A stretch of 10,012 nucleotides of DNA from Deltaproteobacteria bacterium RIFCSPHIGHO2_12_FULL_43_9. Lineage in GTDB: Bacteria; Bdellovibrionota; O2-12-FULL-43-9. The stretch spans positions 1-10,012 of the forward strand of contig MGRR01000055.1 of NCBI GenBank assembly GCA_001798265.1, read 5' to 3'. Under the pieces are notes generated by a model that saw nothing but the letters and a program-made list of their open reading frames with translations, searched no databases and was not told the origin of the DNA. Each line of letters opens with the position of its first letter. Position 1 is the first letter of the stretch. Shown here one piece after another: positions 1-7,189 of this stretch. The translations under genes were made by a program, and so were the position numbers.

Positions 1-2
1 CC

Positions 3-929
3 ATTGGTCCTGATTTTGGCTATCTTCCTGACGGCGAATTTAAGATGAGCTTGCTTGCACACTATTTGAGAAGCGGGGATCTGGTGGCAACATTAATTGA
101 GCTTTCTTCTACCCCCCAGGAGTATGCCTTTGCGCTTGGCTGGAGAGCCCATGTGGATGCCGATGAGTTTGCGCACAGGGATTCCGTGAATAGAACATCT
201 GCGCAGATGCTTGGTATTGAAAACATCTATCCCCAGGGTGTGACATACGGTTTCGATCCACTGGTACATAATAAGGTTGAGGCAGGTGGAGACCTAAGAT
301 TGTTAAATGAAAGGCCTGAAATCAGGGATAAACCTATTGTACTTTCCGTGCCACTGGAGGAGCGTTTTTCAGATAGAAGAAATTTTATAGAAGAGGCATA
401 CCTTCAGGTTTATGGATACAGGTTAAATCATCAGGCCTTAGTGGCAGTTTCTCACAATCTTGCCAGTAATATTCACTTTATACCCGGGGTTTTTGAGGCT
501 ATGGGTCATCTTCCGCCAAGGGGTGAAGGGTTGGAAAAAACGGTATCTACAATGGATAAGTTCACAATGAGACCAGTTTTTCAGATCATGATGGGTGGGC
601 GTAAGAGTGGTTTAGGTTCCAAGGCGATTGTAAATCCATATATTATGAATGACGAGCAGTGGCACAGGCATGATAATTCAATAAAGGTATCCATCTATAA
701 TGTCAGGCGCAGGCTTGGGCAGGATCCAGGGCATATTCCAAATAGAAATCTCGACCTGGGTGGTCCAATCTTTGTTGATGAATATGATCCTTCAGCTGAA
801 CTCTTGATGGAATTAGAGAAACAACATCCGGAGACGACCTGGGCATCTGAGTATCCTCCGGAGATTGCAAATAGACTTGCATCTGACTGGCGCAGGATTC
901 TAAGGCAGTACGACAGAAGGTCGCATTAA
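3..929 (+). CDS. Zinc-dependent phospholipase C-like protein, 5' partial
   Basis: The frame is open at the left edge (first complete codon at 3), so the gene starts upstream; the Met at 45 is internal. The visible start reads IGPDFGYLPDGEF, then LAHYLRSGDL, then GWRAHVDADEFAHRDSVN (about 141-194). The GPD-x-x-Y stretch followed by a Gly-Trp...His-x-x-x-Asp-x-x-x-His segment resembles the zinc-dependent phospholipase C / P1 nuclease fold, in which such His and Asp residues bind the metal ions. In that family the enzymes cleave phospholipid head groups, but many bacterial members have no known substrate. The remaining 240 or so residues show no motif I recognise. Secretion cannot be judged because the N-terminus is missing. 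The gene ends 110 bp before a secreted protein of unknown function on the same strand. The family call is moderate; the activity is inference. Confidence 0.62.
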   Translation: MGPDFGYLPDGEFKMSLLAHYLRSGDLVATLIELSSTPQEYAFALGWRAHVDADEFAHRDSVNRTSAQMLGIENIYPQGVTYGFDPLVHNKVEAGGDLRLLNERPEIRDKPIVLSVPLEERFSDRRNFIEEAYLQVYGYRLNHQALVAVSHNLASNIHFIPGVFEAMGHLPPRGEGLEKTVSTMDKFTMRPVFQIMMGGRKSGLGSKAIVNPYIMNDEQWHRHDNSIKVSIYNVRRRLGQDPGHIPNRNLDLGGPIFVDEYDPSAELLMELEKQHPETTWASEYPPEIANRLASDWRRILRQYDRRSH

Positions 930-933
930 AATC

Positions 934-1005
934 TTTAGGGGCTGTTGAAAATCGGCAACTTCGTTGTCGCTCCTAAAATTTGCCTGATTTTCAACAGCCC
1001 CTTTA
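934..1005. repeat. Small inverted-repeat element (MITE-like) flanked by TTTA
   Basis: A perfect 16-bp inverted repeat, GGGGCTGTTGAAAATC at 938-953 and its complement at 986-1001, continues inward as GGCAA/TTGCC after one bulged base. The direct repeat TTTA lies immediately outside both ends (934-937 and 1002-1005), as expected for a target-site duplication. The interior is only about 30 bp and codes for nothing. The GGGGCTGTTGAAA end resembles the termini of small non-autonomous transposons common in sediment bacteria. The hairpin could also end transcription of the upstream gene, but no clear T-tract follows it. Confidence 0.6.
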
Positions 1006-1038
1006 CATTAAAGTTAATGATGATACCGTTTTTATTCA

Positions 1039-1977
1039 ATGAAAGGGCTTCTTTGTTTAATCATCTCGATGTCTCCTCTTTTGGTGTCCGCAGGGTCTGA
1101 AGAAGATCTTGCCTATAGATACGCTCCTGTGATCTTTCAAAATGTTGATAGCTCAAACCCAAGATTGGACTTTATATCCAGGGTAGATTTTGACGGGGAT
1201 ATGACAGGCAATAACAATTGGGAGAATGTGTTGGCTTATCCTTTGGATCCTGTCGTCTATTACGCGTTGGTTTCAACAACCACACATCACTTCATAACAT
1301 ATTCCATCTTTCATCCGCGTGACTGGGCCTCATGGTGCACCGGCCTTTTCTATGAATGTCATGAAAATGATATGGAAAACCTGCAGATCGTGGTTGAGAA
1401 AAAAAATGGAAGGGTCGTCGCGCTTGTAACACAGGCGCACATCGGGAGTTCGGTTTACCTTACAACTGGTTCGGATGAGAGTGATGGACGAATCGTTTTT
1501 GTGGATGAACGAATCGGGGTTTTTATAGAGAGCAGGGGGCATGCCATTTATAGACCCGACGAAAAAATTTTGAGTGAAAACAATAATATTATTTACTACC
1601 CGGATGAACATGGTGAAATTCAGGAACCGGATTTACGAAAGGGGAGAAGAGTCCCTTATAAACTTGAGTCCACGCTGAATAAATTCTGGATTCCTGTTTT
1701 GGAAGGGAAACTTTACGGTGCCGGAAAGCTTTTTGACGGGACATTTGATTATGAAGATCCGGATATTGCCTGGGAGTCGGTTCCAAGGTATTTCGATTCC
1801 GATATGAGGTCGGGAATCGGGAAATACTCCTCAGGCATAGTTCCCTTCGCGATGGGATTTTCATTATTGCCTGCGGATCTTGGAGGATTATTCTTCAACC
1901 CGGCGTATCATTTTAAAAATGAGCTAACCCTGGCATCCAGCTGGTCTCTTCGATATACATATAATCCCTACAGGTAA
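1039..1977 (+). CDS. Secreted protein of unknown function, weakly Vps62/NPP1-like
   Basis: This 312-residue protein begins with a short Lys-containing N-terminus and a hydrophobic core (about residues 4-17), with a plausible signal peptidase I site after VSA (residue 18), so it is probably exported. No other in-frame start lies between the upstream stop at 1021 and the ATG at 1039, although no good ribosome site is visible. YRYAPVIFQ (27-35), the acidic segment HENDMENLQIVV (108-119) and GHAIY (167-171) recall the HE-G-DWE-x-hxV and SHA-Y pattern of Vps62/DUF946 and NPP1-like beta-sandwich proteins. Here Trp of DWE is replaced by Met. Cys100 and Cys107 could form a disulfide. The Pro/Gly/aromatic-rich C-terminal third (about 230-312) has no recognised motif. 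The function is unknown and the family resemblance is tentative. Confidence 0.7.
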   Translation: MKGLLCLIISMSPLLVSAGSEEDLAYRYAPVIFQNVDSSNPRLDFISRVDFDGDMTGNNNWENVLAYPLDPVVYYALVSTTTHHFITYSIFHPRDWASWCTGLFYECHENDMENLQIVVEKKNGRVVALVTQAHIGSSVYLTTGSDESDGRIVFVDERIGVFIESRGHAIYRPDEKILSENNNIIYYPDEHGEIQEPDLRKGRRVPYKLESTLNKFWIPVLEGKLYGAGKLFDGTFDYEDPDIAWESVPRYFDSDMRSGIGKYSSGIVPFAMGFSLLPADLGGLFFNPAYHFKNELTLASSWSLRYTYNPYR

Positions 1978-2003
1978 TACTTCTGAAGGGGGGGTATTTA
2001 TAT

Positions 2004-2942
2004 ATGAAATTCGTGTTCGTAATGAACAGGCTTGAAACAGTTGATCCGGATAGTGATACCGGTATCCTCTTTATTGAAGAATCCTTGCGAAGAGGGCATG
2101 AGACCTTTTGGTTATCGCATGATGAGCTTTCATTGCGGGGGAATATTCCCTTTGGTTTGGTAAGACAGATTCATATAGATAAAAAAAACAAGGAATGGTG
2201 GAGATTTGGTGAGTGTGAACTAGTTAAACTCGATTCTTTTAATGCGATCTTTATGCGGCATGATCCGCCGTTTGACGAGAAATATTTAACGGCTACTTAT
2301 ATACTCGATTTTTTGTCTGAAAAAACATTTATAATGAATCGTCCTAAAGGGATTCGTGCAGCTAATGAGAAGATATACGCATTGAATTTCCCGCAATTTT
2401 CCCCCGCGACGATTATTACATCCTCCGAGAAAGAGATTCTCTCTTTTGTTGATGAGCACAAGGGGAAGGCAATAATTAAACCAATTTATTTAATGCGGGG
2501 GCTCGGCATACACCTGTTGAGGGATGATGACCCTAATCTATCCTCGATAATTGAAACAGTGACAGATTATGGCAAACAGCATGTGATTGTTCAGGAATAT
2601 CTTAAAGAGGGGGCGCAGGGGGATAAGAGAATCTTGCTTCTTAATGGAAGGCCTATTGGAACAATGACAAGGATTCCACGTCCCGGCCAGATAAGAGCCA
2701 ACCTGAGATATGGCTCTACATGTGTCAAGACGACACTGACAGATAAGGATATGTCGATTTGTGACGCAATTGCCCCTTCACTGATCAGGGATGGGCTCTA
2801 TTTCGTCGGGCTTGATGTAATTGGAGGATATCTCACAGAAGTGAACGTTACCAGTCCGACGGGTACTGTGTTGATAAATCGACTCCAAAATGTACAACTT
2901 GAAAAAATGGTAATAGACTTTGTTGAGTCTAAGGCATCTTAA
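2004..2942 (+). CDS. gshB: Glutathione synthetase (ATP-grasp)
   Basis: GshB joins gamma-glutamylcysteine and glycine using ATP, the second step of glutathione synthesis, in the cytoplasm. The 312-residue length matches the family (about 315). Recognisable blocks in order are MRHDPPFDEKYLTATYIL (84-101), NRPKGIRAANEK (112-123), the ATP-grasp lysine segment IIKP (157-160), DDDPNLSSIIETVT (174-187), GDKRILLLNGRPIG (206-219), the RIP...RANL segment (223-234), and FVGLDVIGGYLTEVNVTSPTG (267-287) with the Asp/Glu/Asn metal-binding residues. A strong purine ribosome site (about 1985-1994) precedes the ATG by 9 bases. Two glycine-rich loops differ from the E. coli enzyme: the segment after KP reads IYLMRGLG rather than the usual LDGMGG, and RANLRYGS replaces the usual Gly-Gly loop. 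No gshA is present in the window. A related ATP-grasp ligase with another substrate is a less likely alternative. Confidence 0.87.
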   Translation: MKFVFVMNRLETVDPDSDTGILFIEESLRRGHETFWLSHDELSLRGNIPFGLVRQIHIDKKNKEWWRFGECELVKLDSFNAIFMRHDPPFDEKYLTATYILDFLSEKTFIMNRPKGIRAANEKIYALNFPQFSPATIITSSEKEILSFVDEHKGKAIIKPIYLMRGLGIHLLRDDDPNLSSIIETVTDYGKQHVIVQEYLKEGAQGDKRILLLNGRPIGTMTRIPRPGQIRANLRYGSTCVKTTLTDKDMSICDAIAPSLIRDGLYFVGLDVIGGYLTEVNVTSPTGTVLINRLQNVQLEKMVIDFVESKAS

Positions 2943-2971
2943 TGATTGACCCATTACGTCAAAACGACTAG

Positions 2972-3202
2972 CGTCATCCCGAGGCGAAGCCGAGGGATCT
3001 CTTTTTCGTCATCCCGAGTCGGTTCCCCGTCATTGCGAGGAGCCGAAGGCGACGAAGCAATCTCAACGCGAGATTGCTTCGCTTCGCTCGCAATGACGTG
3101 AGAGCTCGCAATGACGTGAGAGCTCGCAATGACGTGAGAGCTCGCAATGACGTGAGAGCTCGCAATGACGGCTAACGTCATCCCGAGCGAAGTGAGGGGT
3201 CT
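2972..3202. repeat. Cluster of palindromic intergenic repeats upstream of livJ
   Basis: This block fills most of the gshB-livJ gap and codes for nothing. It holds at least five copies or fragments of two repeat types. GTCATCCCGAG..GAGGGATCT copies lie at 2972-3000, 3007-3019 (truncated) and 3178-3202. GTCATTGCGAGG..GAAGCAATCT lies at 3028-3063, facing its own inverted copy at 3071-3098; together these can fold into one long hairpin. A tandem array of the tail of the second type follows (separate entry). The same sequence types recur inside livG, inside livF and downstream of livF. No convincing promoter for the liv operon could be picked out in or around the block. Confidence 0.85.
3098..3169. 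repeat. Four perfect tandem copies of an 18-bp unit
   Basis: The unit GTGAGAGCTCGCAATGAC is repeated exactly four times (3098-3115, 3116-3133, 3134-3151, 3152-3169). It is preceded at 3087-3097 by a partial copy that is the end of the adjoining palindromic repeat. The unit is therefore the terminal CTCGCAATGAC of that repeat plus GTGAGAG, containing the palindrome GAGCTC. Identity between copies implies recent expansion, probably by replication slippage. There are no unique spacers, so this is not a CRISPR array. Confidence 0.95.
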
Positions 3203-3224
3203 GTTCTTTTCCTAAATTCTCTTC

Positions 3225-3230
3225 AGGAGG
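3225..3230 (+). promoter_or_regulatory. Ribosome binding site deciding the livJ start
   Basis: AGGAGG lies 11 bases before the ATG at 3242. An in-frame GTG begins at 3230, inside this site, and would add only MFEF; it cannot use this ribosome site, so the ATG is preferred. The site follows the last palindromic repeat copy by about 22 bases. Confidence 0.65.
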
Positions 3231-3241
3231 TGTTTGAGTTT

Positions 3242-4372
3242 ATGAAACGTTTATTATTTTTTATCTCAATATTAACAATTGCTTCTTTATCTACCGCATG
3301 CACCATGACCGGTAAGAAAAAGGATGAGATCAAGGTTGGTGTCATAGCATCTCTCAAGGGTGATCAGGCCTCGTTTGGTCAATCCAATTGGAGCGGGGTC
3401 AAGATGGCATTTGATGAAATCAATGCCAGGGGGGATCTGGGAAAAAAGATTGTAGTCTATGTGGAGGATGACAGATCGAAGGCGGAAGAGGGGGCGACTG
3501 CGGCTAAGAAGTTGGTTGAGCAGACCGGGGTGCATGCGATTATCGGTGAAGTCGCATCCTCTATTAGTCTTGCGGCAGCGCCAATCGCTCAGAAAAACAA
3601 GGTCCCTATGATCTCTCCGGCCTCAACAAACCCGGCAGTAACAAAGGTTGGGACATATATATTCAGGGTCTGTTTCATAGATCCGTTTCAAGGTGAGGCG
3701 ATGGCAAGGTTTGCGAAGAATCAACTTAAGAGCAAACGTGCGGCAATCATAACAGACATAAAGAACGATTATTCGGTAGGACTAGCAAAGTTTTTTAAGG
3801 ATACATTTACTAAAACGGGTGGAGAGGTTGTGGCAGATGTTTCATACTCTGCTGGTGATATAGATTTCAAGGCACAATTGACAGCGATCAGGACCAAAAA
3901 CCCCGATGTAATATTTATTCCCGGCTATTATACAGAGGTGGGGCTTATTGCCAGGCAGGCGAGGGAGCTTGGTTTAAAACAGCCGCTTCTTGGCGGAGAT
4001 GGCTGGGATTCTCCAAAAACCGTTGAAATAGGTGGGGCAGCGATTGAAAATTCATACTTTAGCACGCACTACTCTCCCGAGGATGCGAATCCAAGGGTTC
4101 AGGAGTTTATAAAAAGATATAAGGAGCATTTTGGAACAGTTCCAGACGCAATGGCGGTTTTGGGGTATGATGCCGCCTATGTTCTGGCGGATGCCATAAA
4201 AAGGGCAGGTGGAGTTGATTCCGAAAAACTAAGGGACGCCATAGCTGAAACAAAGAATTTTCCCGGGATAAGTGGCTCAATAACCATTGATCAGGATAGG
4301 AATGCGCAAAAACCTTTGGTTGTATTAAAGATTGAAAATGGTCAATATAAATTTGTTGATTCTGTGATGTAA
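3242..4372 (+). CDS. livJ: Branched-chain amino acid ABC transporter, substrate-binding lipoprotein
   Basis: This 376-residue protein is the periplasmic receptor of the Liv importer, binding leucine, isoleucine, valine or a related ligand and delivering it to LivHM. Starting at the ATG, residues 1-19 form a hydrophobic signal ending LSTA before Cys20, a plausible lipobox, so the protein is probably lipid-anchored. The mature part begins with IKVGVIASLKGDQASFGQ, the first strand of the type-I periplasmic-binding fold (Peripla_BP_6). IGEVASSISLAAAPIA (about 101-116) and MISPASTNP (about 123-131) carry the Ser/Thr residues that in LivJ-type receptors hold the ligand amino and carboxyl groups. 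GGDGWDS lies in the second lobe. It is the first gene of the livJHMGF operon, 16 bases before livH. The exact ligand cannot be read from sequence; related receptors also bind amides, urea or aromatic acids. Confidence 0.92.
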   Translation: MKRLLFFISILTIASLSTACTMTGKKKDEIKVGVIASLKGDQASFGQSNWSGVKMAFDEINARGDLGKKIVVYVEDDRSKAEEGATAAKKLVEQTGVHAIIGEVASSISLAAAPIAQKNKVPMISPASTNPAVTKVGTYIFRVCFIDPFQGEAMARFAKNQLKSKRAAIITDIKNDYSVGLAKFFKDTFTKTGGEVVADVSYSAGDIDFKAQLTAIRTKNPDVIFIPGYYTEVGLIARQARELGLKQPLLGGDGWDSPKTVEIGGAAIENSYFSTHYSPEDANPRVQEFIKRYKEHFGTVPDAMAVLGYDAAYVLADAIKRAGGVDSEKLRDAIAETKNFPGISGSITIDQDRNAQKPLVVLKIENGQYKFVDSVM

Positions 4373-4388
4373 TCATCAAAGAGCTTTA

Positions 4389-5291
4389 ATGGAGCAGCTC
4401 CTTCAACAATTGGTAAATGGCTTAGCCTGGGGCAGCATCTACGCGCTAATTGCCCTGGGTTACACCATGGTCTACGGGATATTGCAGTTAATAAACTTTG
4501 CCCATGGCGATGTTTATATGATTGGCGCGATGGCAGGTTTTTACGCCGCTGCATTTTTGGGTTTTCGTGGCGAAACAGGTTTCTTCCCATTTATAATCGT
4601 TCTCCTTGCGGCAATGCTCGCTTGTGGCGTCCTGGGTTACGCCATCGAGAGGGTTGTGTATCGTCCCATCAGGAGAGCCCCGCGTCTATCCGCGTTGATC
4701 ACAGCCATAGGGATGTCCCTATTTTTGGAGTATGGTGGCCAGATCCTCTTTGGGGCGGACCCGAAGTTTTATCCACAACTATTTACAAGTGAAGCAGTCT
4801 TTAGGTGGGGAACAGTTTCTATAAGTAATCTCCAGCTCCTTATATTCGTAGTCACGATTATCATGATGCTTGCTCTCAGGTTTATTGTAATGGAAACCAG
4901 GGTTGGCAAGGCAATGAGGGCGGTTTCGTTCCACGCGGGCGCAAGCAGCCTTATGGGGATCAATGTTAATAAAATAATAGCTTTTACATTCATTCTCGGT
5001 TCAGTTTTGGCTGCAGCGGCTGGTACACTGGTTGGTTTAAGCAACCCCAAAATCGACCCATTGATGGGTATAATGCCTGGGATTAAGGCTTTTGTCGCGG
5101 CAGTTCTGGGGGGAATAGGGAGTATTCCCGGGGCAATGCTTGGTGGAATAATAATGGGGTTGGCCGAGGTATTGGTCGTCGGATATATTTCGTCAACCTT
5201 TCGTGACGCGATCGCATTTATTATTCTGATTATGATTTTACTGGTTAAACCCACGGGGCTTCTCGGATCAACGGTCAGAGAGAAAGTTTGA
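4389..5291 (+). CDS. livH: Branched-chain amino acid ABC transporter, permease LivH
   Basis: This 300-residue inner-membrane permease is one half of the Liv channel. The N-terminus, QQLVNGLAWGSIYALIALGYTMVYGIL followed by QLINFAHGDVYMIGA, is the characteristic opening of LivH. The rest alternates hydrophobic spans (about eight) with short charged loops. An EAA-like cytoplasmic segment that contacts the ATPases includes VGKAMRAVS and the later Gly-rich KAFVAAVLGGIGSIPGAMLGG. The end, LLVKPTGLLG, is also typical. Length is normal for the family. The ribosome site is weak (AAAGAG), consistent with translation depending partly on readthrough from livJ. Three bases separate it from livM. Confidence 0.94.
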   Translation: MEQLLQQLVNGLAWGSIYALIALGYTMVYGILQLINFAHGDVYMIGAMAGFYAAAFLGFRGETGFFPFIIVLLAAMLACGVLGYAIERVVYRPIRRAPRLSALITAIGMSLFLEYGGQILFGADPKFYPQLFTSEAVFRWGTVSISNLQLLIFVVTIIMMLALRFIVMETRVGKAMRAVSFHAGASSLMGINVNKIIAFTFILGSVLAAAAGTLVGLSNPKIDPLMGIMPGIKAFVAAVLGGIGSIPGAMLGGIIMGLAEVLVVGYISSTFRDAIAFIILIMILLVKPTGLLGSTVREKV

Positions 5292-5294
5292 TAG

Positions 5295-6335
5295 ATGCCA
5301 TCACCATTTCAATTTTACCTGAAGCGGATGATTTTAATTATCCTCTCCCTTCTTTTTCTATTCGTTTTTTCCTACCTGATTAATCTGATTCCACATGGCG
5401 GTTATATTAAACATGTTCTTAACAATTGTGGCATTGCCGTTGTAGCCACGGTTAGTCTTAATCTTATAGTTGGATTTACCGGGCAATTTTCTCTGGGGCA
5501 CGCAGGCTTTATGGCAATTGGCGCCTATTCAAGCGCCTCTTTCGCGGCTTTTCTCGCCCCGGTGATTTTTAGATCCCTCATTCTGCCACCATCAGTCATG
5601 AACGGTTTAATAATGTTTTTCGGGCTTATATTCGGCGGGGTTGCAGCCGCCATTTCTGGTTTGCTAGTCGGTCTTCCAACGCTAAGGCTTCGTGGAGATT
5701 ATCTTGCGATCGCGACCTTAGGGTTCAGCGAGATCATCCGCGTCTTGATATTAAATATTCAGGTTATCGGCGGAGCCAGAGGGTTTATAGGAATTCCGGA
5801 GACCGCCAATGTTTTTTGGGTCTGGTTCACGGTCCTAGTGACAGTTGTTGTTATAACTAATCTTGTCTATTCACCCAGAGGGAGCGCATTTCTTGCTATT
5901 AGGGAGGATGAAATTGCCGCTGAATCCATGGGAATTCGGACAACAAGATACAAGGTCATAGCCTTTATAATTGGCTCTTTTTTTGCCGGATGCGCCGGCT
6001 CCCTTTTTGCGCATCATAATGCGTACCTTAATCCATCGTCGTTCGATTTTCTAAAATCAATTGAGGTTGTGTTGATGGTGGTTTTAGGTGGCCTGGGAAG
6101 CATTACAGGGTCTGTTATCGCGGCGATAGGTGTAACAGCCTTGCTGGAGGGGCTGAGGGAGTTTCATGAATACCGGCTCGTTATCTATTCTTTATTATTG
6201 ATAGTGATGATGATTGTCAGGCCACAGGGTATTTTTGGAAACCGGGAAATTTTTTCTGCGACAGCAAGGAGGATGCTTAAAGGGACATGGAGGGAGACAG
6301 AGGACGATGAGGAGAATGAGGAGATCATTTCATGA
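5295..6335 (+). CDS. livM: Branched-chain amino acid ABC transporter, permease LivM
   Basis: This 346-residue inner-membrane permease is the partner of LivH. Diagnostic segments are NLIVGFTGQFSLGHAGFMAIGAY, GLPTLRLRGDYLAIATLGFSEIIRVL, the coupling-helix region AIREDEIAAESMGI with RYKVIAF, and the ending VRPQGIFG. The protein begins with a hydrophobic span at about residues 12-30 and has eight or nine spans in all. The C-terminal tail after RPQGIFG is long and very acidic (WRETEDDEENEEIIS). Its DNA contains GAGGAGA (6318-6324), which serves as the ribosome site for livG. The stop codon overlaps the livG start by four bases (ATGA), a sign of translational coupling. Confidence 0.94.
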   Translation: MPSPFQFYLKRMILIILSLLFLFVFSYLINLIPHGGYIKHVLNNCGIAVVATVSLNLIVGFTGQFSLGHAGFMAIGAYSSASFAAFLAPVIFRSLILPPSVMNGLIMFFGLIFGGVAAAISGLLVGLPTLRLRGDYLAIATLGFSEIIRVLILNIQVIGGARGFIGIPETANVFWVWFTVLVTVVVITNLVYSPRGSAFLAIREDEIAAESMGIRTTRYKVIAFIIGSFFAGCAGSLFAHHNAYLNPSSFDFLKSIEVVLMVVLGGLGSITGSVIAAIGVTALLEGLREFHEYRLVIYSLLLIVMMIVRPQGIFGNREIFSATARRMLKGTWRETEDDEENEEIIS

Positions 6336-7189
6336 CCAATCTTCTCACAATGTCTGGCTGCGCTCTGAAATTCGGTGGACTGAGTGCTGTAAATAATTTT
6401 AATCTGAATCTGAATGAGGGGGAGCTCGTAGGGCTTATTGGACCGAACGGTGCCGGAAAAACCTGCGTCTTTAATCTTCTGACCGGGATTTATAAACCGG
6501 AGATTCCTGCTTTCGCAGGAATGACTAAGGTACGTCATCCCGGCGAAAGCCGGGATCTCCCGCGTCATCCCGAGGAAAGCGAGGGATCTCGAGCCGGCAT
6601 ATATTTTACCGGCGTTGACATTACAAAACTTCCACCATTTAAGATTAATCAGATTGGGATTGCGAGAACATTTCAAAACATAAGGCTCTTTAATTCTTTG
6701 TCGGTACTCGAAAATGTCCGGATGGGGTATCACCACTATCTTAAGCATGGCTCCCTTGAAGCAATTTTAAGGACCCGTAATTATTACATTGAAGAGGAAA
6801 AGATTTATAAGGAATGCCTGCAGCTCTTAAAGCTTTTTGGTCTTGAAGGGTATATCAAGGAGACTGCGAAGCATCTGCCATATGGTGAGCAGCGAAGGCT
6901 TGAGATTGTAAGGGCACTGGCAACCAAACCTAAGCTTCTTCTCCTGGATGAGCCAGCGGCCGGGACGAATCCGCACGAAAAGAGAGAGTTAAAGGAACTT
7001 ATTAGGAAAATAAGGAAAGAGTTTAATCTTACAATACTATTAATTGAGCACGATATGTCTGTTGTGATGGATCTCTGTGAGAGAATCGTAGTTCTTGATC
7101 ATGGAGAGACGATTGCCGCTGGTAAACCTGAAGAGGTGAGAAGGAATCCCAAGGTAATAGAGGCATATTTGGGGGAGGCAAATGTCTAA
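6332..7189 (+). CDS. livG: Branched-chain amino acid ABC transporter, ATPase LivG with in-frame repeat insert
   Basis: LivG is one of the two ATPases driving the Liv importer, bound to the cytoplasmic face of LivHM. All motifs are intact: Walker A GPNGAGKT (37-44), Q-loop RTFQNIRLF with Gln115, a signature of the form PYGEQRRLEI (183-192), Walker B LLLLDEP (202-208), and switch His240 in LIEHD. The C-terminal IEAYLGE is typical of LivG. The protein has 285 residues against about 255 in E. coli; the excess is a roughly 32-residue stretch (57-88) between YKP and GIYFTGVDITKLPP, encoded by three palindromic genomic repeats (separate entry). The start overlaps livM by four bases and has a good ribosome site, GAGGAGA. 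The frame is open and undamaged on both sides of the insert, so I call it a functional gene rather than a pseudogene; activity is inference. Confidence 0.93.
   Translation: MTNLLTMSGCALKFGGLSAVNNFNLNLNEGELVGLIGPNGAGKTCVFNLLTGIYKPEIPAFAGMTKVRHPGESRDLPRHPEESEGSRAGIYFTGVDITKLPPFKINQIGIARTFQNIRLFNSLSVLENVRMGYHHYLKHGSLEAILRTRNYYIEEEKIYKECLQLLKLFGLEGYIKETAKHLPYGEQRRLEIVRALATKPKLLLLDEPAAGTNPHEKRELKELIRKIRKEFNLTILLIEHDMSVVMDLCERIVVLDHGETIAAGKPEEVRRNPKVIEAYLGEANV
6500..6595 (+). repeat. Palindromic repeats inserted in frame within livG
   Basis: Three repeat units lie end to end inside livG. ATTCCTGC-TTTC-GCAGGAAT is at 6503-6522. ATCCCGGC-GAAA-GCCGGGAT is at 6537-6556. A GTCATCCCGAGGAAAGCGAGGGATCT-type unit covers about 6564-6590. 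Similar units occur outside genes at 2972-3202, 8147-8209 and 8245-8285. The block is about 96 bp, a multiple of three, and has no stop in the livG frame, reading EIPAFAGMT, then RHPGESRDL, then RHPEESEGS. The exact edges are uncertain by a few bases because a short native stretch was probably replaced. Confidence 0.88.

Noticed and set aside
3087..3169. Possible CRISPR array
   Set aside because: The 18-bp units abut with no unique spacers, and no cas gene is present.
2954..3181. Reverse-strand open frames encoding a perfect six-residue repeat (ASSHVI)
   Set aside because: They are the translation of the 18-bp tandem array and palindromic repeats; no ribosome site, no non-repeat sequence, and both overlapping frames are equally open.
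3230..3241. GTG start for LivJ four codons upstream of the ATG
   Set aside because: The GTG overlaps the AGGAGG ribosome site itself; the ATG at 3242 gives a normal lipoprotein signal.
4769..5254. Reverse-strand frame of 161 codons inside livH
   Set aside because: It lies wholly within a clear permease gene, has low-complexity Ile/Pro/Ala composition mirroring membrane-span codons, and shows no motif.
6185..6748. Reverse-strand frame of 187 codons across the livM-livG junction
   Set aside because: It overlaps two well-supported genes, and its middle is the reverse reading of the palindromic repeats (PAFAGMT, SCESRNLR).
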